From: Archilochus colubris | Taxonomy: Eukaryota; Chordata; Aves; Apodiformes; Trochilidae | DNA: 64,000 nucleotides | Reading direction: 5' to 3' | NCBI GenBank assembly: GCA_023079485.1 | Contig: CM041090.1 | Span: forward strand, 7,004,519-7,068,518 | Part shown: piece by piece, positions 63,101-64,000 of the stretch | Numbering within the stretch: the stretch's first letter is position 1 | Layout of the letters: every line of letters begins with the position of its first letter | Position numbers and translations under genes: made by a program | Notes under the pieces: generated by a model | What the model was told of the DNA's origin: nothing | Seen by the model: only the letters and a program-made list of their open reading frames with translations | Databases searched by the model: none

Positions 63101-64000
63101 CAGCCCTTCCCACAGGTACCCTTTCTGCTTCCTGATCAGTGTCTCTCCCATCAGAGCATCCTGTTGCTTCTCTTATCACTTCCACAGGACCAAGCTCTAT
63201 ACCCTGCTTGGTGACTTACAGCTTATCTCCTTTATTCCCACTTGTCCTTTACTCTGCCCTGTGATCAGAGATGTCAGCCTGGATCTCAGATGTCTCCATA
63301 CTTTCTTACAGACCACCCCACAACCTGAGATGTCTTTGTGAATTGAGCAGCTACTCCCATCTCCCCTTCCACATTCTCATTCCAGGCTTGCTGTTCTCTG
63401 ACAAGTTCAGAAATAAGCCAGCACATGTGAGTTAAACTGAAGTGCACCTGGGAAAGTCAGCATTACAATTTATGCACATATGAGAAATAACTTTCCTTAA
63501 TTCTACCTGTTTAAGATAGATATATGATTTTTTTCCCTTTCCCGCATCCCCTAGATGGTTTGTTGACTTGCAGTCTGAGTTTAAAAAGATGAGACTTACA
63601 TCTGCATCTATATTCAGAAAGAGATTAAACTGCAGTCCTTGATCCAGGCAGGGCCTCTGGACACCATTTCTCATTCTTTAAAGTACAAAATGAGAGCCCT
63701 GAAGCCTGAGAGTTGATAAGCCAGGTTCTCCCTTCACAGAGCCTCCAAACTAGGACACGAAACTCCTACACTGAAAAAACCAAACTGTAATCATAAGAAA
63801 TAACATGTAAGCAGCTGACTTGGGAAAACCTGAAAAAACTTTGTACCTACAAAGTGTACTTTCCACACTCACCTTCTCGCCTGGTGTTTCGCAGACACTT
63901 GATCTTTGGGATCTTGGTAAGGAGCTGGCAATCCTCAGCTTAGGGAAGGCAAAAAACACATTTGGCACACATGCATGAATTATTTGGCTTCAACAGAGAG
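42062..64000 (-). CDS. GALNT16: GALNT16, polypeptide N-acetylgalactosaminyltransferase 16 (3' part)
   Basis: Golgi type II membrane enzyme of glycosyltransferase family 27 that transfers GalNAc from UDP-GalNAc to Ser/Thr, initiating mucin-type O-glycosylation. Eleven coding exons on the minus strand (63938-63873, 62818-62697, 60672-60585, 59788-59704, 58677-58574, 54301-54175, 53161-53069, 51089-51006, 50592-50451, 49079-48963, 42199-42062) join in frame to give about 387 C-terminal residues and a TGA. The cytoplasmic tail, membrane anchor and first catalytic exons lie off the right edge. Visible are the DxH metal site (FLDSHCEVN), the Gal/GalNAc-T motif ([19 protein letters not shown]), the loop [18 protein letters not shown], and a C-terminal ricin-type lectin domain beginning near [12 protein letters not shown]. 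The catalytic part is nearly identical in GALNT14; synteny with ERH and SLC39A9 decides for GALNT16. Confidence 0.95.
42200..48962 (-). other. GALNT16 last intron
   Basis: Largest intron here, 6,763 bases. It contains a GGAA/GCAA microsatellite (47146-47187) and a 480-base plus-strand open frame (43530-44009) with no recognisable domain, which I treat as chance. No other repeat is clear. Confidence 0.85.
47146..47187 (+). repeat. (GGAA)n/(GCAA) microsatellite
   Basis: About 42 bases of GGAA units interrupted by GCAA in the last GALNT16 intron. Confidence 0.9.
48963..49079 (-). CDS. GALNT16: GALNT16 exon, lectin domain repeat 2
   Basis: The 117-base exon, in phase 0 at both ends, lies between TTCTTATGTCAAAG and CAG|GTAAGTAA. 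It encodes [20 protein letters not shown] then [19 protein letters not shown]. It is less conserved than the catalytic exons, as expected for this domain. The acceptor is weaker (AAAG) but phase and homology support it. Confidence 0.9.
49080..50450 (-). other. GALNT16 intron between lectin exons
   Basis: Intron of 1,371 bases with no recognisable element. Confidence 0.85.
50451..50592 (-). CDS. GALNT16: GALNT16 exon, start of lectin domain
   Basis: The 142-base exon runs from TTTTACTTCAAG to CAG|GTAAGAGA. It encodes the linker [20 protein letters not shown] then [20 protein letters not shown] and NNPPVIQ, the first ricin-type repeat. The canonical CLD triplet reads CLE here, as in the human enzyme. 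Confidence 0.92.
50593..51005 (-). other. GALNT16 short intron
   Basis: Intron of 413 bases; nothing recognised. Confidence 0.85.
51006..51089 (-). CDS. GALNT16: GALNT16 exon, end of catalytic domain
   Basis: The 84-base exon lies between GTGTTTCCAG and AA|GTGAGTCT. It encodes [20 protein letters not shown] then ENVYPEL, the [13 protein letters not shown] signature at the end of GalNAc-T catalytic domains. Confidence 0.95.
51090..53068 (-). other. GALNT16 intron
   Basis: Intron of 1,979 bases; no repeat or extra exon recognised. Confidence 0.85.
53069..53161 (-). CDS. GALNT16: GALNT16 exon, [20 protein letters not shown]
   Basis: The 93-base exon lies between CCCCCTGCAG and AG|GTAAGCTA. 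It encodes [20 protein letters not shown] then [10 protein letters not shown], the invariant VWMDEYK part of the catalytic domain. Confidence 0.96.
53475..53725 (-). repeat. CR1 LINE 3' fragment, very diverged
   Basis: ACCACAGAATAATTCAGCTT, GGAAAGCACCTCTAG, CACCTGGTCCAGCC and GAGGATGGAGGTTTCACCAA match the CR1 3' UTR order in reverse orientation with many changes and small deletions. It lies in a GALNT16 intron, in gene-sense orientation. Confidence 0.78.
53864..54020 (+). repeat. 80-bp tandem duplication
   Basis: Two units (53864-53943 and 53944-54020), both starting GGTACTGCTCCC and both ending AACAGATTTT, with only scattered differences. They end 155 bases from the ELSFRVW exon of GALNT16. 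Confidence 0.92.
54175..54301 (-). CDS. GALNT16: GALNT16 exon, [11 protein letters not shown]
   Basis: The 127-base exon runs from CTCTTCCAG to AA|GTAGGTG. It encodes [20 protein letters not shown], then [20 protein letters not shown] and I, completing the Gal/GalNAc-T motif and the flexible active-site loop. The split codon with the next exon gives Lys (TYIKNTKR); human has Arg there as I recall. Confidence 0.96.
54302..58573 (-). other. GALNT16 intron
   Basis: Intron of 4,272 bases. It has a purine-rich stretch near 54700-54770 and an A19 run (54893-54911). No gene is recognised. Confidence 0.85.
54893..54911 (+). repeat. Poly(A) run, 19 bases
   Basis: A19 preceded by AATAAAAAAAATTT in a GALNT16 intron. 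Confidence 0.9.
58574..58677 (-). CDS. GALNT16: GALNT16 exon with start of Gal/GalNAc-T motif
   Basis: The 104-base exon runs from CTTTTCCAG to G|GTAAGTTT. It encodes [20 protein letters not shown] then [19 protein letters not shown] is the hallmark of the Gal/GalNAc-T motif, which is split between this exon and the next. Confidence 0.96.
58678..59703 (-). other. GALNT16 intron with MIR-like relic
   Basis: Intron of 1,026 bases with a weak MIR-like stretch at 59301-59385. Confidence 0.8.
59301..59385 (+). repeat. Possible MIR-like relic
   Basis: CAGTTCCCAGATCTGCTGGG, TGACACTG, then GCCTCATTCCTTAATTTTTC and ACCTGGAAGATGGAGGCAAA follow the order of MIR elements (B-box remnant, then the TGCCTCAGTTTCC and AAATGGGG blocks), heavily mutated. 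Confidence 0.35.
59704..59788 (-). CDS. GALNT16: GALNT16 exon, [14 protein letters not shown]
   Basis: The 85-base exon lies between TTCCCTTCTCAG and AG|GTAGCTG and encodes [20 protein letters not shown] then TDPTQSI. It is typical of the catalytic core (FDW...L.F.W) of GalNAc-transferases. Confidence 0.95.
59789..60584 (-). other. GALNT16 intron
   Basis: Intron of 796 bases; nothing recognised. Confidence 0.85.
60585..60672 (-). CDS. GALNT16: GALNT16 exon, [18 protein letters not shown]
   Basis: The 88-base exon lies between CTCTCCCTCAG and G|GTGGGTAT. It encodes [20 protein letters not shown] then LAASADLRG, the region following the DxH motif in family 27 enzymes. Confidence 0.95.
60673..62696 (-). 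other. GALNT16 intron with 43-bp duplication
   Basis: Intron of 2,024 bases containing a 43-base tandem duplication (61206-61291); otherwise nothing recognised. Confidence 0.85.
61206..61291 (+). repeat. 43-bp tandem duplication
   Basis: Two consecutive units (61206-61248 and 61249-61291), each starting TAAGTGTTAGAGCTCTTTAC and containing CCTTTGCAATTCTTTT, with very few differences. Confidence 0.92.
62697..62818 (-). CDS. GALNT16: GALNT16 exon with DxH metal-binding motif
   Basis: The 122-base exon runs from the acceptor CTCATTGCAG to GAG|GTGAGCACC. It encodes [20 protein letters not shown], then [20 protein letters not shown]. Asp-Ser-His is the DxH motif that coordinates Mn2+ and UDP-GalNAc, so the catalytic site is intact here. 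Confidence 0.95.
62819..63872 (-). other. GALNT16 intron
   Basis: Intron of 1,054 bases; nothing recognised. Confidence 0.85.
63873..63938 (-). CDS. GALNT16: GALNT16 exon, [21 protein letters not shown]
   Basis: The 66-base exon follows CTTCCCTAAG and ends at G|GTGAGTGT. It encodes [20 protein letters not shown] plus E in the early catalytic domain and opens two bases into a codon (xCT, Pro if the previous exon ends in C). This is the most 5' GALNT16 exon in the window. Confidence 0.88.

Noticed and set aside
42062..64000. Identification as GALNT14 instead of GALNT16
   Set aside because: The catalytic exons fit both, but the neighbours ERH and SLC39A9 and the C-terminal lectin sequence (CLEN...QQWELL) fit GALNT16 better.

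Overview
This window is vertebrate nuclear DNA, almost certainly avian. Three protein-coding genes with GT/AG introns can be reconstructed exon by exon. The interspersed repeats are dominated by CR1 LINE fragments of the bird/reptile type (the TAGAATCATAGAAT 3' end is present). There is no bacterial, plasmid or viral gene organisation. Protein matches rest on my recollection of the human orthologues; splice sites and reading phases were checked base by base and all join in frame.

Layout, left to right: (1) The first four coding exons of SLC39A9 (zinc transporter ZIP9) lie on the minus strand between 120 and 10664; the rest of the gene runs off the left edge. (2) A CpG island of about 1.2 kb (roughly 10700-11900) separates the SLC39A9 start codon (10664, minus) from the ERH start codon (11520, plus). 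It is a head-to-head promoter with two YY1-like motifs and GC boxes. (3) ERH (enhancer of rudimentary homolog, 104 aa) is complete in four coding exons, 11520-19132, plus strand; its first coding exon contributes only the ATG. A poly(A) signal lies at 19498. (4) From about 19.5 to 42.1 kb I see no gene. This tract holds CR1 pieces, including a 1.35-kb 5'-truncated CR1 with a readable reverse transcriptase core (33691-35039), a MIR-like relic and simple repeats. (5) The 3' eleven coding exons of GALNT16 (polypeptide GalNAc-transferase 16) lie on the minus strand from 63938 down to the stop at 42062; the 5' exons are beyond the right edge. The gene order GALNT16-ERH-SLC39A9, with ERH and SLC39A9 divergent, matches what I know of human chromosome 14q24, and this supports calling GALNT16 rather than its close paralogue GALNT14.

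The three genes do not form a pathway: ZIP9 is a membrane zinc transporter, ERH a small nuclear RNA-processing adaptor, GALNT16 a Golgi O-glycosylation enzyme. SLC39A9 and ERH probably share a housekeeping promoter; ERH and GALNT16 are convergent.

The most interesting non-genic signal is a pair of related LTR-like insertions about 10.6 kb apart, in the same orientation, in introns of SLC39A9 and ERH. The copy at 14007-14310 has TGTAG...CTACA termini and an exact 6-bp target-site duplication; the copy at 3413-3738 is a more diverged relative, also flanked by a 6-bp repeat. I found no evidence for a new multi-gene system.
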